DNA of 64,000 nucleotides from CAIRDP01 sp037134895 (lineage in GTDB: Bacteria; Bacteroidota; Bacteroidia; Bacteroidales; FEN-979). The DNA lies in contig JBAXLI010000005.1 of NCBI GenBank assembly GCA_037134895.1, forward strand, positions 1-64,000, in the 5' to 3' direction. The notes below the pieces were generated by a model. That model saw only the letters and a list, made by a program, of their open reading frames with translations, was not told the origin of the DNA and ran no database searches. Both the position numbers and the translations under genes were made by a program. Shown piece after piece: positions 50,357 to 57,386 of this stretch. The number at the start of each line of letters is the position of its first letter. The first letter of the stretch is position 1.

Positions 50357-52651
50357 TTACTTAGCAGGTTTGGAGTAGATCTGAGTTGCATCCCTGTAGC
50401 CACTGTTGGGCAGATACCAGTCGGGGAAGGAAGATCCTCCTGACTCGGCCCATGTCCCGAATTTGAGATAGCCGCTGATAACCTGGACGTTTTCCCAGGT
50501 ATAATCAAATTTTTGGGTGATATTGATCGCCCATGGCAGGTTCCCTGATGATTTATAATACCGGCCGGAGGGAGGATCCGAGGTGTCGTCACTTGTCCCG
50601 AACAGAGCCTGGTTTGCGAGGTTTGTCGGAATCCGGTCGGGGAGATGTATTTCAACGGAGCGATCAAGGTTCTTGATCAGGAAAGGATTGTACGGAGCCG
50701 TTCCCAACGCTGATCCATCTTGTGGTGTGGTGAAGTGAATGGCTATTTTTATGGAATCAGAAACGGCATAAGGCGCGTTTTTCTGGGTGTTGAAAAAATA
50801 CCCGCCAACAGGGTGTATGACATTATTTGCATTGTCAAAGACTATAATGACAGCATTAGTTTGTGAACTCTCAACACCGTTCGGGGAAAGGTTGATATAG
50901 GTGCCTTTGATGGAGTAACCTGAAACGGAAGCAACTGCAGCAGCAGGAAGGTTGTCGAACTGGAACCCGAAGCCGTTCTGAAGGCTTGCACCTACTGCCC
51001 TGACGTAAAAAACAGGATAAATATCCACGATCTTATTCTGAGCATTACTGACCATCGTGAAAGAATAATCCACAACCAGGTCATTCATATCATAATCTCC
51101 TTTACTTGGCCAGAGATCTTCAAATGCAAGTGAGCCAAACTGCCCTTTGGATGGATAGTAGTTTCTATAGGCGCGGCTGGCATCGTTCGGAAATTCATCG
51201 AGGTTGTCAGCAACCCCGTCTCCGTCGGTATCGGGAGGGGCTGGCGATCCTATTCCTTCAGGGTTGCAATTTGAAACAGGAATATAATTTGACGCAGTGG
51301 CAATGCTTGAAAGCCTGGCACCGTTGATAAAAGTTGATGAGCTGCTCCCGATAAACTGGCCATTGGCGGTTGCAAGTTCAATTGGTCCGTCAACTTTCTT
51401 TGTAACATCTGAAAGGGTTGCCGAACCCGTGACTTTTATTGTACTTGTTTCCCCTGCACCCTGGATATTTCGTTCCATTACAAATGACTGGGCCGTTATC
51501 ATCGATTGGTTTTGAAGGCTTACTGTGCTGGTGTATTGAAACAGGTGGACCTCCTGGTCGCTTTTCATATAGCCGTTATTCATTACAAATGTTGCACCAT
51601 ATACATGAATATTGGCATGACCGAGGATTCTGCAATTATTTGTAATTGTTCCTGTTCCATCAGGTTTGTTGAGATGAAGGTAGTTGCCGACCTCGATGAC
51701 TCCGTCGTTTGTAAGCGGTGCATTGACTTTAAACCAGCCCTGGGCATTGAAATACCCCGAATTGGCTAATTTACCCCCGGTGCCTCCCAGGGTAGCGTCC
51801 TTCGTCAGTGTCATATTGCCATAATTCTGGATCTCGCCATTAAATGAAAAAGGTGCGGTAAAAACAAAATCATTGGAATAGTTGAAAATTTTCGAGTTTA
51901 TCGCCATTGAAAATCCTCTCACAGAGGCATGTCCGCCCTGGTATACTGTAAACGTGGATGTGCTGCTCATGTAAAGTGAATCGATAGTGAGGGTGCCGCC
52001 GGCAGTTACGACGATATTACAGTTGGGAGCATTGATCTTAATGAATCCGAGGTTGGCTGTTCCGCAGACTTTCAGGGTCCCCGAAGTCCAGCTGGTAATT
52101 TGACCATTGAAAGAGCCGGTAACACAGTAAGTCTTGCCTCCTGTAATCGAAACTGCCGTAGATCCTGAAATGGTCTGAGTGCATCCCGAGGCGCAATCAG
52201 GATCGGTCAATGAACTCAAGTTCAGACTGGTTGCTTTGGAAGCCTTGAAAGTATAAAAGATATTATCTGTCACTTCAACTGTTGCTGTCTGTTTTAATCC
52301 TTCTCCCGTTGTGATCTCGAGGTACAACTGTTTAAGAGCTGTGGGAACACGTAACCGGGTTTCAAAAGGATAATTAAATCCGGCCGAACCAGTGATCAGC
52401 AGTTTCCCGCTGCCTTTTGGGTCGCCGTCAAACACCCTGATTCGCGAAAGTTTTCCGATTTCGGAAGGAAGATCAACAGCAGTGGAGAGCGAAATTTCCC
52501 TGGAGGTTTCCCAGTTAAAGGTTGAGGGTACCTTCAGCTGGTCCATAGTCTTCATCGAAGTATCTGATCCCTTATCCTTACGGCATGACAAGGTAAAACA
52601 CAAGGAGCAAACGAGCAGTAAAGCTACCGCAAAGTGATAGAGTTTTTTCAT
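50357..52651 (-). CDS. LruC-domain (DUF4842) outer-membrane lipoprotein
   Basis: A 764-residue lipoprotein: signal peptide with lipobox LSC (Cys23), a long beta-rich middle part (about 190-460) of adhesin-like strands, a calcium-binding thrombospondin-3-like motif DTDGDGVADNLDEFPND (about 492-508), and the C-terminal LruC/DUF4842 domain (LAFEDLWPSKGDYDMNDLVVDY onward, ending WYLPNSGYRDATQIY). LruC proteins are surface-exposed; function unknown. It converges on the DPP-IV gene across the CAGGATG tract. No exact -7 element found; a near match (TATCTTTA) lies around 52671. Confidence 0.9.
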   Translation of the reverse strand: MKKLYHFAVALLLVCSLCFTLSCRKDKGSDTSMKTMDQLKVPSTFNWETSREISLSTAVDLPSEIGKLSRIRVFDGDPKGSGKLLITGSAGFNYPFETRLRVPTALKQLYLEITTGEGLKQTATVEVTDNIFYTFKASKATSLNLSSLTDPDCASGCTQTISGSTAVSITGGKTYCVTGSFNGQITSWTSGTLKVCGTANLGFIKINAPNCNIVVTAGGTLTIDSLYMSSTSTFTVYQGGHASVRGFSMAINSKIFNYSNDFVFTAPFSFNGEIQNYGNMTLTKDATLGGTGGKLANSGYFNAQGWFKVNAPLTNDGVIEVGNYLHLNKPDGTGTITNNCRILGHANIHVYGATFVMNNGYMKSDQEVHLFQYTSTVSLQNQSMITAQSFVMERNIQGAGETSTIKVTGSATLSDVTKKVDGPIELATANGQFIGSSSSTFINGARLSSIATASNYIPVSNCNPEGIGSPAPPDTDGDGVADNLDEFPNDASRAYRNYYPSKGQFGSLAFEDLWPSKGDYDMNDLVVDYSFTMVSNAQNKIVDIYPVFYVRAVGASLQNGFGFQFDNLPAAAVASVSGYSIKGTYINLSPNGVESSQTNAVIIVFDNANNVIHPVGGYFFNTQKNAPYAVSDSIKIAIHFTTPQDGSALGTAPYNPFLIKNLDRSVEIHLPDRIPTNLANQALFGTSDDTSDPPSGRYYKSSGNLPWAINITQKFDYTWENVQVISGYLKFGTWAESGGSSFPDWYLPNSGYRDATQIYSKPAK

Positions 52652-52823
52652 AATACATTATTATTCAATAAAGATACAGTATTTAAGATAAGCCGGCAAG
52701 TGATAATTTGTTGTCGTCGGTTATTTTCAGGTAAATGCAGAAGGAAAGGTATTAATTGTATTGTTCTCCATTACAATTATTCTTGAATTTTACCCACATG
52801 TCGATGTTAATTGTATCCAGCTG

Positions 52824-52854
52824 TTGGATAATTAAAAATAAGGTTATACCTTTG
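52824..52854 (+). promoter_or_regulatory. Bacteroidota promoter (-33 TTG, -7 TACCTTTG) for rpsU
   Basis: TTG at 52824-52826 and TACCTTTG at 52847-52854 have a 20-nt spacer, matching the Bacteroidota consensus. Leader to the rpsU ATG is about 50 nt. The rest of 52652-52846 shows no supported feature. Confidence 0.8.
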
Positions 52855-52912
52855 CAGCCCTTTTTGGAATTTTTAACATTTATTAACCATTTAAAGAAAG
52901 CGAGTCTAAAGC

Positions 52913-53110
52913 ATGATTATTGTTCCTGTTAAAGAAGGCGAAAGCATCGACCGGGCATTAAAAAAACTGAAGCGTAAATTTGAAAAAACCGGTGTTGTAA
53001 AAGAATTGCGTGATCGTCAGAAATTTACCAAGCCTTCGGTAAAAAAGCGTGACGAAATATCTCGTGCCATTTACATTCAGCAGATACAGACGGCCGAAGC
53101 TGACAAGTAA
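52913..53110 (+). CDS. rpsU: 30S ribosomal protein bS21
   Basis: A 65-residue basic protein, MIIVPVKEGESIDRALKKLKRK then ELRDRQKFTKPSVKKRDE, as in Bacteroidota bS21. It sits near the anti-Shine-Dalgarno end of 16S rRNA; in Bacteroidia bS21 together with bS6 and bS18 is known to cover that sequence. The rpsU leader here (AAAGAAAGCGAG before the ATG) has no Shine-Dalgarno. It is followed by a large hairpin with a T-run before the xer gene. Confidence 0.96.
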   Translation: MIIVPVKEGESIDRALKKLKRKFEKTGVVKELRDRQKFTKPSVKKRDEISRAIYIQQIQTAEADK

Positions 53111-53132
53111 CAGCGTTTAACAATTTTTACGA

Positions 53133-53208
53133 GTAGAAATTTTGTTGGTGGTAAATATCCATGTATATTTACCTGTCGATAGGCATTCAACAAAGTTTCT
53201 ACTTTTTA
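53133..53208 (+). terminator. Two-arm terminator or attenuator between rpsU and xer
   Basis: Outer stem GTAGAAATTTTGTTG (53133-53147) with CAACAAAGTTTCTAC (53188-53202): 15 pairs including one G-U. Inside the loop is a second perfect 9-bp hairpin, GGTAAATAT (53150-53158) with ATATTTACC (53165-53173). The outer stem is followed by TTTTT. The xer GTG begins 12 nt after this T-run, so transcription of xer-hpf either reads through or is regulated here. Confidence 0.8.
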
Positions 53209-53219
53209 TTTGTTGAGAA

Positions 53220-54095
53220 GTGAAGGATCGCTTTCTTGCATACATACAATACGAAAAACGGTACTCGCCACATACTGTAACAGCATACCGAACAGACCTG
53301 GACCAGTTTTTTATTTTTCTGAGTGCTCAATATCAGATTACTGATATTGCTCATGTTGATCACTACATGGTAAGGTCCTGGCTCGTTTTTCTCATTGAAC
53401 AGGGGGATTCACCCCGTACGGTCAACCGGAAATTAACTTCCCTTAAATCGTTCTACCGTTTTCTGATGAAGGAAGGAACCCTTGCGTCAAACCCAATGCG
53501 CAAAGTCATTGCGCCTAAAGCACCGAAACGGCTGCCCGAGTTTGTCGAGACAGGGAATATGTCATTACTTATTGACCAGATGGCCGGTGTTGAAGGTTTC
53601 AGCGGGATGAGGGACCGGATTATTCTGGAAATGTTTTATAATACCGGGATGCGATTGTCGGAATTGCTATATTTGAAAGAAAGCGGCATTGATTTTAAAT
53701 CAGATACGATCAAAGTTCTCGGCAAACGAAATAAAGAAAGGATTATACCGTTCACAAAGAAATTCGGTGTATTGTTGAAAGATTACATTCTTGAGAAGGA
53801 AAAGTGCTTTGGTCAGCATGAGGATATGTTTCTTACCGACAGCGGCAGGAAGATGTATCCGAAGTTGATATACCTGATTGTCAGGCGAAATCTCTCCGGA
53901 GTTACCACCCTCGATAAAAAAAGTCCACATGTTTTAAGGCATACCTTTGCGACACATTTGCTGAATAACGGAGCGGAGCTCAATGCTGTGAAGGAACTAC
54001 TGGGTCATGCAAACCTTGCTGCCACCCAGATTTATACTCATAATACAATTGAAAAACTTAAGAGAATCTATAAACAAGCCCATCCAAGGGCATAA
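53220..54095 (+). CDS. Tyrosine recombinase XerC/XerD family
   Basis: A 291-residue integrase with an N-terminal SAM-like core-binding domain (1-85) and a catalytic domain. The catalytic set is complete: Arg145 in NTGMRLSEL, His237 and Arg240 in HVLRHTFATHLL, His263 in LLGHANLAATQIYTH, and nucleophile Tyr272. KAPKRLPEFVE is a typical Xer linker. Size and position (between rpsU and hpf) fit the housekeeping dimer-resolution recombinase of Bacteroidota, not a mobile element. XerC or XerD cannot be told apart. Start is GTG; no Shine-Dalgarno. Confidence 0.92.
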   Translation: MKDRFLAYIQYEKRYSPHTVTAYRTDLDQFFIFLSAQYQITDIAHVDHYMVRSWLVFLIEQGDSPRTVNRKLTSLKSFYRFLMKEGTLASNPMRKVIAPKAPKRLPEFVETGNMSLLIDQMAGVEGFSGMRDRIILEMFYNTGMRLSELLYLKESGIDFKSDTIKVLGKRNKERIIPFTKKFGVLLKDYILEKEKCFGQHEDMFLTDSGRKMYPKLIYLIVRRNLSGVTTLDKKSPHVLRHTFATHLLNNGAELNAVKELLGHANLAATQIYTHNTIEKLKRIYKQAHPRA

Positions 54096-54097
54096 AA

Positions 54098-54105
54098 AAG
54101 GAGGT
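54098..54105 (+). promoter_or_regulatory. Perfect Shine-Dalgarno AAGGAGGT before hpf
   Basis: AAGGAGGT is fully complementary to the canonical 16S 3' end. Its GGAGG core ends 5 nt before the hpf ATG at 54110, a functional spacing. I found no comparable sequence in front of the other genes checked in this window, including rpsU, xer, tuf, nusG, rplK, rplA, rplJ, rplL, rpoB and rpoC. Confidence 0.85.
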
Positions 54106-54109
54106 AGAA

Positions 54110-54409
54110 ATGAATATTATAATCAATGCAGTTCATTTCAAGGCGGATCAGAAGCTTGAGGATTTTATAAAGGAGCGCCTGCAGAAATTGCATACTTTTT
54201 TTGAGGGTGTTATCGGAGCAGAAGTCAAGCTGAAAGTTGACAATAACGATTCCCGTGAAAATAAGATCGTTGAAATGCGCCTGATTATAAAAGGAAACGA
54301 CTTATTTGCCCTGAAGGAGGCAAAGTCGTTTGAGGAGGCATCCGACAATGCAGTTGAAGCTTTAAGAAAACAACTTGTGAGGTATAAGGAAAAAGTGAGG
54401 CGGATCTGA
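54110..54409 (+). CDS. hpf: Ribosome hibernation-promoting factor, short form
   Basis: A 99-residue HPF/RaiA-type protein (beta-alpha-beta-beta-beta-alpha): NIIINAVHFKADQKLEDFIKERLQKLHTFF, EVKLKVDNND, and the basic C-terminal helix DNAVEALRKQLVRYKEKVRR. It binds the 30S decoding centre in slow growth and promotes inactive ribosome dimers or monomers. It is 14 nt after xer. Unusually for this group it has a full Shine-Dalgarno. A strong terminator follows at 54434. Confidence 0.95.
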   Translation: MNIIINAVHFKADQKLEDFIKERLQKLHTFFEGVIGAEVKLKVDNNDSRENKIVEMRLIIKGNDLFALKEAKSFEEASDNAVEALRKQLVRYKEKVRRI

Positions 54410-54433
54410 GTACTACATTAATTATTGAACAGG

Positions 54434-54460
54434 GGGCTGAGGTTTCAGCCCTTTTTTTTT
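54434..54460 (+). terminator. Rho-independent terminator after hpf
   Basis: GGGCTGA (54434-54440), loop GGTT, TCAGCCC (54445-54451), then nine T residues. It ends the rpsU-xer-hpf unit; the rest of the 54410-54732 gap contains the tRNA promoter and a small leader hairpin (below) and nothing else that I see. Confidence 0.93.
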
Positions 54461-54607
54461 AACATTAATCTGAGTCCTGTTTTGCAATAAGATAGAAATA
54501 ATCTGAAATTATTTCACCATAAGATAAAGAAATTCAAATTGTTACAACTTCGGTACGGAGTTTGTTAAAAAAAATCAGCAGTTTCTTGTGAAATTTTGAA
54601 AAAACGC

Positions 54608-54638
54608 TTGCATGGTATTGAAAATGTTCATACTTTTG
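54608..54638 (+). promoter_or_regulatory. Bacteroidota promoter (-33 TTG, -7 TACTTTTG) for the tRNA-tuf cluster
   Basis: TTG at 54608-54610 and TACTTTTG at 54631-54638, spacer 20 nt, as at rpsU. A hairpin ATCCGCG/CGCGGAT at 54688-54706 lies in the leader before the first tRNA, a possible processing signal. Confidence 0.8.
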
Positions 54639-54732
54639 CAGTCCTTTTTATGGATGAACGTTTTTTGACTTATTGAATTGTTTCAAAATCCGCGATTGAC
54701 GCGGATGAGCTCAATCCATCAAATACTTTAAT

Positions 54733-54805
54733 GCCGATGTAGCTCAGTTGGTAGAGCTGCTGATTTGTAATCAGCAGGTCGGCGGTTCGAGTCCGTCCAT
54801 CGGCT
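54733..54805 (+). tRNA. tRNA-Thr (TGT)
   Basis: Acceptor GCCGATG pairs CATCGGC; anticodon stem CTGAT/ATCAG with loop TTTGTAA gives TGT. Discriminator T; no encoded CCA. First of four tRNAs in the same order and with the same anticodons as the E. coli thrU-tyrU-glyT-thrT-tufB locus. Confidence 0.95.
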
Positions 54806-54850
54806 CAATTATAAAGTATGAAATTGTTCACACTCACTCACACCCTTTTT

Positions 54851-54935
54851 GGGGAGATACCAGAGCGGTCAAATGGGGCAGACTGTAAATCTGTTGGCGC
54901 AGCCTTCGGAGGTTCGAATCCTCCTCCCCCCACCA
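54851..54935 (+). tRNA. tRNA-Tyr (GTA)
   Basis: Class II tRNA with a long variable arm. Anticodon loop CTGTAAA gives GTA; T-arm GGAGG/CCTCC with loop TTCGAAT. Mature 3' A at 54932, followed by CCA at 54933-54935, so CCA appears encoded. One acceptor position (A5-C68) looks mispaired. A repeat tract begins 5 nt later. Confidence 0.93.
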
Positions 54936-54940
54936 AAAGA

Positions 54941-55004
54941 TGGCGAAATGGTGAAATAGTGAAATAGTGAAATTTCGCCATTTCACAACTTCACCATTTC
55001 ACGA
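54941..55004. repeat. Octamer repeat tract within the tRNA cluster, arranged as an inverted repeat
   Basis: Four direct 8-bp units (TGGCGAAA, TGGTGAAA, TAGTGAAA, TAGTGAAA) are followed by four units in the opposite orientation (TTTCGCCA, TTTCACAAC, TTCACCA, TTTCACGA). It is the same unit family as at 47444-47483. The tract fills nearly all of the spacer between tRNA-Tyr and tRNA-Gly. Confidence 0.9.
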
Positions 55005-55011
55005 TTTTTTT
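54945..55011 (+). terminator. Possible terminator formed by the inverted octamer tract
   Basis: GAAATGGTGAA (54945-54955) pairs perfectly with TTCACCATTTC (54990-55000); inside, GTGAAAT (54959-54965) pairs ATTTCAC (54980-54986). ACGA and seven T residues follow, ending at the first base of tRNA-Gly. It could terminate or weaken transcription inside the tRNA-tuf unit. The stem is AT-rich and the four bases before the T-run weaken the case. Confidence 0.5.
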
Positions 55012-55084
55012 GCGGAAGTAGCTCATTTGGTAGAGCGGAAGCCTTCCAAGCTTCAGGTGGCGGGTTCGAGCCCCGTCTTCCGCT
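55012..55084 (+). tRNA. tRNA-Gly (TCC)
   Basis: Acceptor GCGGAAG pairs CTTCCGC; anticodon stem GAAGC/GCTTC with loop CTTCCAA gives TCC. Discriminator T; CCA not encoded. Confidence 0.95.
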
Positions 55085-55098
55085 CAAATGAAACCTAC

Positions 55099-55170
55099 GC
55101 CTTTGTAGCTCAGGGGTAGAGCACTTCCTTGGTAAGGAAGGGGTCAGCAGTTCAATTCTGCTCAAAGGCT
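55099..55170 (+). tRNA. tRNA-Thr (GGT)
   Basis: Acceptor GCCTTTG pairs CAAAGGC; anticodon stem CTTCC/GGAAG with loop TTGGTAA gives GGT. Discriminator T; CCA not encoded. Ends 52 nt before tuf. Confidence 0.95.
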
Positions 55171-55222
55171 CAGTTTGATAATGAAAAGCAACATTAAACT
55201 CACTTAATCAATTCATAGGTAT

Positions 55223-56410
55223 ATGGCAAAAGAAAAATTCGAACGTTCCAAACCCCACGTCAACGTAGGCACAATCGGCCACATTGACCATGGTAAGACG
55301 ACCCTGACGGCAGCAATTACGCTCGTTCTCGCAGATAAGGGATTATCTGTGTTCAGGTCGTTTGATTCAATCGACAATGCTCCGGAAGAAAAAGCCCGTG
55401 GTATTACGATAAACACTGCTCATATCGAGTATCAGACAGCAAACCGTCACTACGCTCATGTAGACTGCCCCGGTCACGCTGACTATATCAAGAACATGGT
55501 TACCGGTGCTGCCCAGATGGACGGCGCTATCATCGTTGTTGCAGCAACCGACGGTCCCATGCCCCAGACCCGCGAGCATATCCTTCTCGCCCGTCAGGTT
55601 GGTGTACCCAAACTGGTTGTTTTCATGAACAAATGCGACAGTGTTGATGACCCTGAACTTCTCGAGATCGTTGAAATGGAAATCCGCGACCTTCTTACCT
55701 TCTACGGTTTTGACGGAGCCAATGCACCTGTTATCCAGGGTTCAGCACTTGGCGGACTCAATAAAGAGCCGAAGTGGGTTGAAAAAATCATGGAACTCAT
55801 GGATGCTGTTGACAGCTACATCCCCCTGCCTGTCCGTGACGTTGACAAGCCCTTCCTCATGCCCGTTGAAGACGTGTTCTCGATTACCGGCCGCGGTACA
55901 GTTGCTACCGGCCGTATTGAAACAGGCATTATCAATTCAGGCGACCCCGTTGAAATCATCGGTATGGGTGCTGAGAAGTTGAAAAGTGTTGTAACAGGTG
56001 TTGAAATGTTCCGTAAGATCCTCGACCGTGGTGAAGCTGGCGATAACGCCGGTCTGCTGCTTCGTGGTATCGATAAGGAAGAGATTCGTCGTGGTATGGT
56101 TATTGCAAAGCCGGGTTCAATCACACCTCACAAACAGTTCAAAGCTGAGATCTATGTACTTAAGACCCAGGAAGGCGGCCGTCATACTCCGTTCCACAAC
56201 AAGTATCGCCCGCAGTTCTACTTCAGAACCACCGACGTTACCGGTGAGATCCATCTGCCCGAAGGCGTTGAAATGTGCATGCCTGGTGACAATATCACTA
56301 TTAAAGTTGACCTGATCTCCGAAATCGCCATGAGCAAAGGTCTGCGTTTCGCTATCCGCGAAGGTGGACGTACCGTTGGCGCCGGTCAGGTAACTGAAAT
56401 TCTTGACTAA
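55223..56410 (+). CDS. tuf: Translation elongation factor Tu
   Basis: A 395-residue GTPase, the normal length. G motifs: GHIDHGKTTLTAA (G1), the effector region EEKARGITINTAH, DCPGHADY (G3), NKCD (G4), SALGG (G5). It delivers aminoacyl-tRNA to the ribosome. It is preceded by four tRNA genes and followed by tRNA-Trp and secE. I see no separate promoter in the 52-nt gap, so it is probably transcribed with the tRNAs. Confidence 0.99.
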   Translation: MAKEKFERSKPHVNVGTIGHIDHGKTTLTAAITLVLADKGLSVFRSFDSIDNAPEEKARGITINTAHIEYQTANRHYAHVDCPGHADYIKNMVTGAAQMDGAIIVVAATDGPMPQTREHILLARQVGVPKLVVFMNKCDSVDDPELLEIVEMEIRDLLTFYGFDGANAPVIQGSALGGLNKEPKWVEKIMELMDAVDSYIPLPVRDVDKPFLMPVEDVFSITGRGTVATGRIETGIINSGDPVEIIGMGAEKLKSVVTGVEMFRKILDRGEAGDNAGLLLRGIDKEEIRRGMVIAKPGSITPHKQFKAEIYVLKTQEGGRHTPFHNKYRPQFYFRTTDVTGEIHLPEGVEMCMPGDNITIKVDLISEIAMSKGLRFAIREGGRTVGAGQVTEILD

Positions 56411-56413
56411 TAC

Positions 56414-56461
56414 ATATGGTTCTGGTGCAGGGGTCATGCCAGGCTCCTGCGCCTGCCATAT
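56414..56461 (+). other. Long hairpin between tuf and tRNA-Trp
   Basis: ATATGG (56414-56419) with CCATAT (56456-56461) encloses GGTGCAGG (56424-56431) pairing CCTGCGCC (56446-56453, one G-U). No T-run follows, so it is more likely an RNA processing or stability element than a terminator. Confidence 0.65.
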
Positions 56462-56482
56462 ACCTGTAATTATAATTTACAC

Positions 56483-56555
56483 ACGGGTGTAGCTCAACTG
56501 GTAGAGTGGCGGTCTCCAAAACCGTAGGCTGTGGGTTCGATTCCTACCACCCGTG
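56483..56555 (+). tRNA. tRNA-Trp (CCA)
   Basis: Acceptor ACGGGTG pairs CACCCGT; anticodon stem GCGGT/ACCGT with loop CTCCAAA gives CCA. Discriminator G; 3' CCA not encoded. Located between tuf and secE, as in many bacteria. Confidence 0.95.
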
Positions 56556-56570
56556 CAAATTGGAAAATCA

Positions 56571-56768
56571 ATGGCAAAGAACAAAGTAGTCAATTATATC
56601 AGTGAAAGCTATGATGAGCTGATGCACAAGGTGAGCTGGCCTTCATGGGCAGAACTCCAGGGCAGCGCCATCGTTGTTTCAGTAGCTACTCTCATCATTG
56701 CGATCATCGTTTTTGCAATGGATGAAGTATTCAGGAACGTCCTTGAGCAGTTCTACAAACTCTTCTAG
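56571..56768 (+). CDS. secE: Preprotein translocase subunit SecE
   Basis: A 65-residue single-helix SecE of the short type: KVVNYISESYDELMHKVSWPSWAELQGSAIVVSVATLIIAIIVFAMD, with the conserved amphipathic helix and KVSWPS motif before the membrane helix. It clamps SecY. The frame is open to 56553 but that lies inside the tRNA-Trp gene, so ATG at 56571 is the start. Confidence 0.96.
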   Translation: MAKNKVVNYISESYDELMHKVSWPSWAELQGSAIVVSVATLIIAIIVFAMDEVFRNVLEQFYKLF

Positions 56769-56827
56769 ATCGGCTGCTGATCTGAATTTATTCCGGACTT
56801 TCTACAGGAAAATATATCTGTACAGGC

Positions 56828-57370
56828 ATGAGTGAAAGTGTAAAAAAATGGTACGTCGTTCGCGCTATCAGCGGTAACGAGAAAAAAGTCAAGCAGATAC
56901 TGGAGAATGAAATCTCCAATCTGAAGCTGCAGGATTACATTTCACAGGTGCTTATCCCGATGGAAAAAGTGTACATGATCCGGAACGGAAAAAAAGTCAG
57001 TAAGGAACGGAATTTCTTCCCAGGCTATGTACTGGTCGAAGCTACCCTGACGGGTGAAATCCCTCATATTATCAGGAATATTCCCGGTGTTTTGGGTTTC
57101 CTTGGAGCAAAAGGTGAACCTCATCCCCTCCGCCCGTCTGAAGTGAAGCGTATCCTTGGCAAGTTTGATGAACTCTCAGAGCAGGGAGAAGAAGTAAATA
57201 TCCCGTTCATTATCGGTGAAACAGTAACTGTCATCGATGGGCCTTTCAACAGCTTCAGCGGAGTGATCGAAGAGATCAACGAGGAAAAGAAGAAGCTTAA
57301 GGTCATGGTTAAAATATTCGGCCGTAAAACGCCGCTTGAGTTGAGTTTCATGCAAGTTCAAAAAGAATAG
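56828..57370 (+). CDS. nusG: Transcription termination/antitermination protein NusG
   Basis: A 180-residue NusG: N-terminal NGN domain (KKWYVVRAISGNEKKVKQILE, FFPGYVLVEA, HIIRNIPGVLGFLG) and a C-terminal KOW domain (about 125-178; GETVTVIDGPFNSFSGVIEEIN, VMVKIFGRKTPLELSF). It binds RNA polymerase and couples it to ribosomes or Rho. Between secE and rplK as usual. Confidence 0.98.
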   Translation: MSESVKKWYVVRAISGNEKKVKQILENEISNLKLQDYISQVLIPMEKVYMIRNGKKVSKERNFFPGYVLVEATLTGEIPHIIRNIPGVLGFLGAKGEPHPLRPSEVKRILGKFDELSEQGEEVNIPFIIGETVTVIDGPFNSFSGVIEEINEEKKKLKVMVKIFGRKTPLELSFMQVQKE

Positions 57371-57386
57371 AATAAATACTAGTAAA

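Noticed and set aside
49995..50667. Minus-strand frames with HPASCILHPASC repeats
   Set aside because: Translation of the CAGGATG array plus the antisense of the DPP-IV and LruC genes; no independent support.
53220..54095. Tyrosine recombinase as a sign of an integrated mobile element
   Set aside because: No attachment-site repeats or cargo; its place between rpsU and hpf fits the housekeeping Xer gene.
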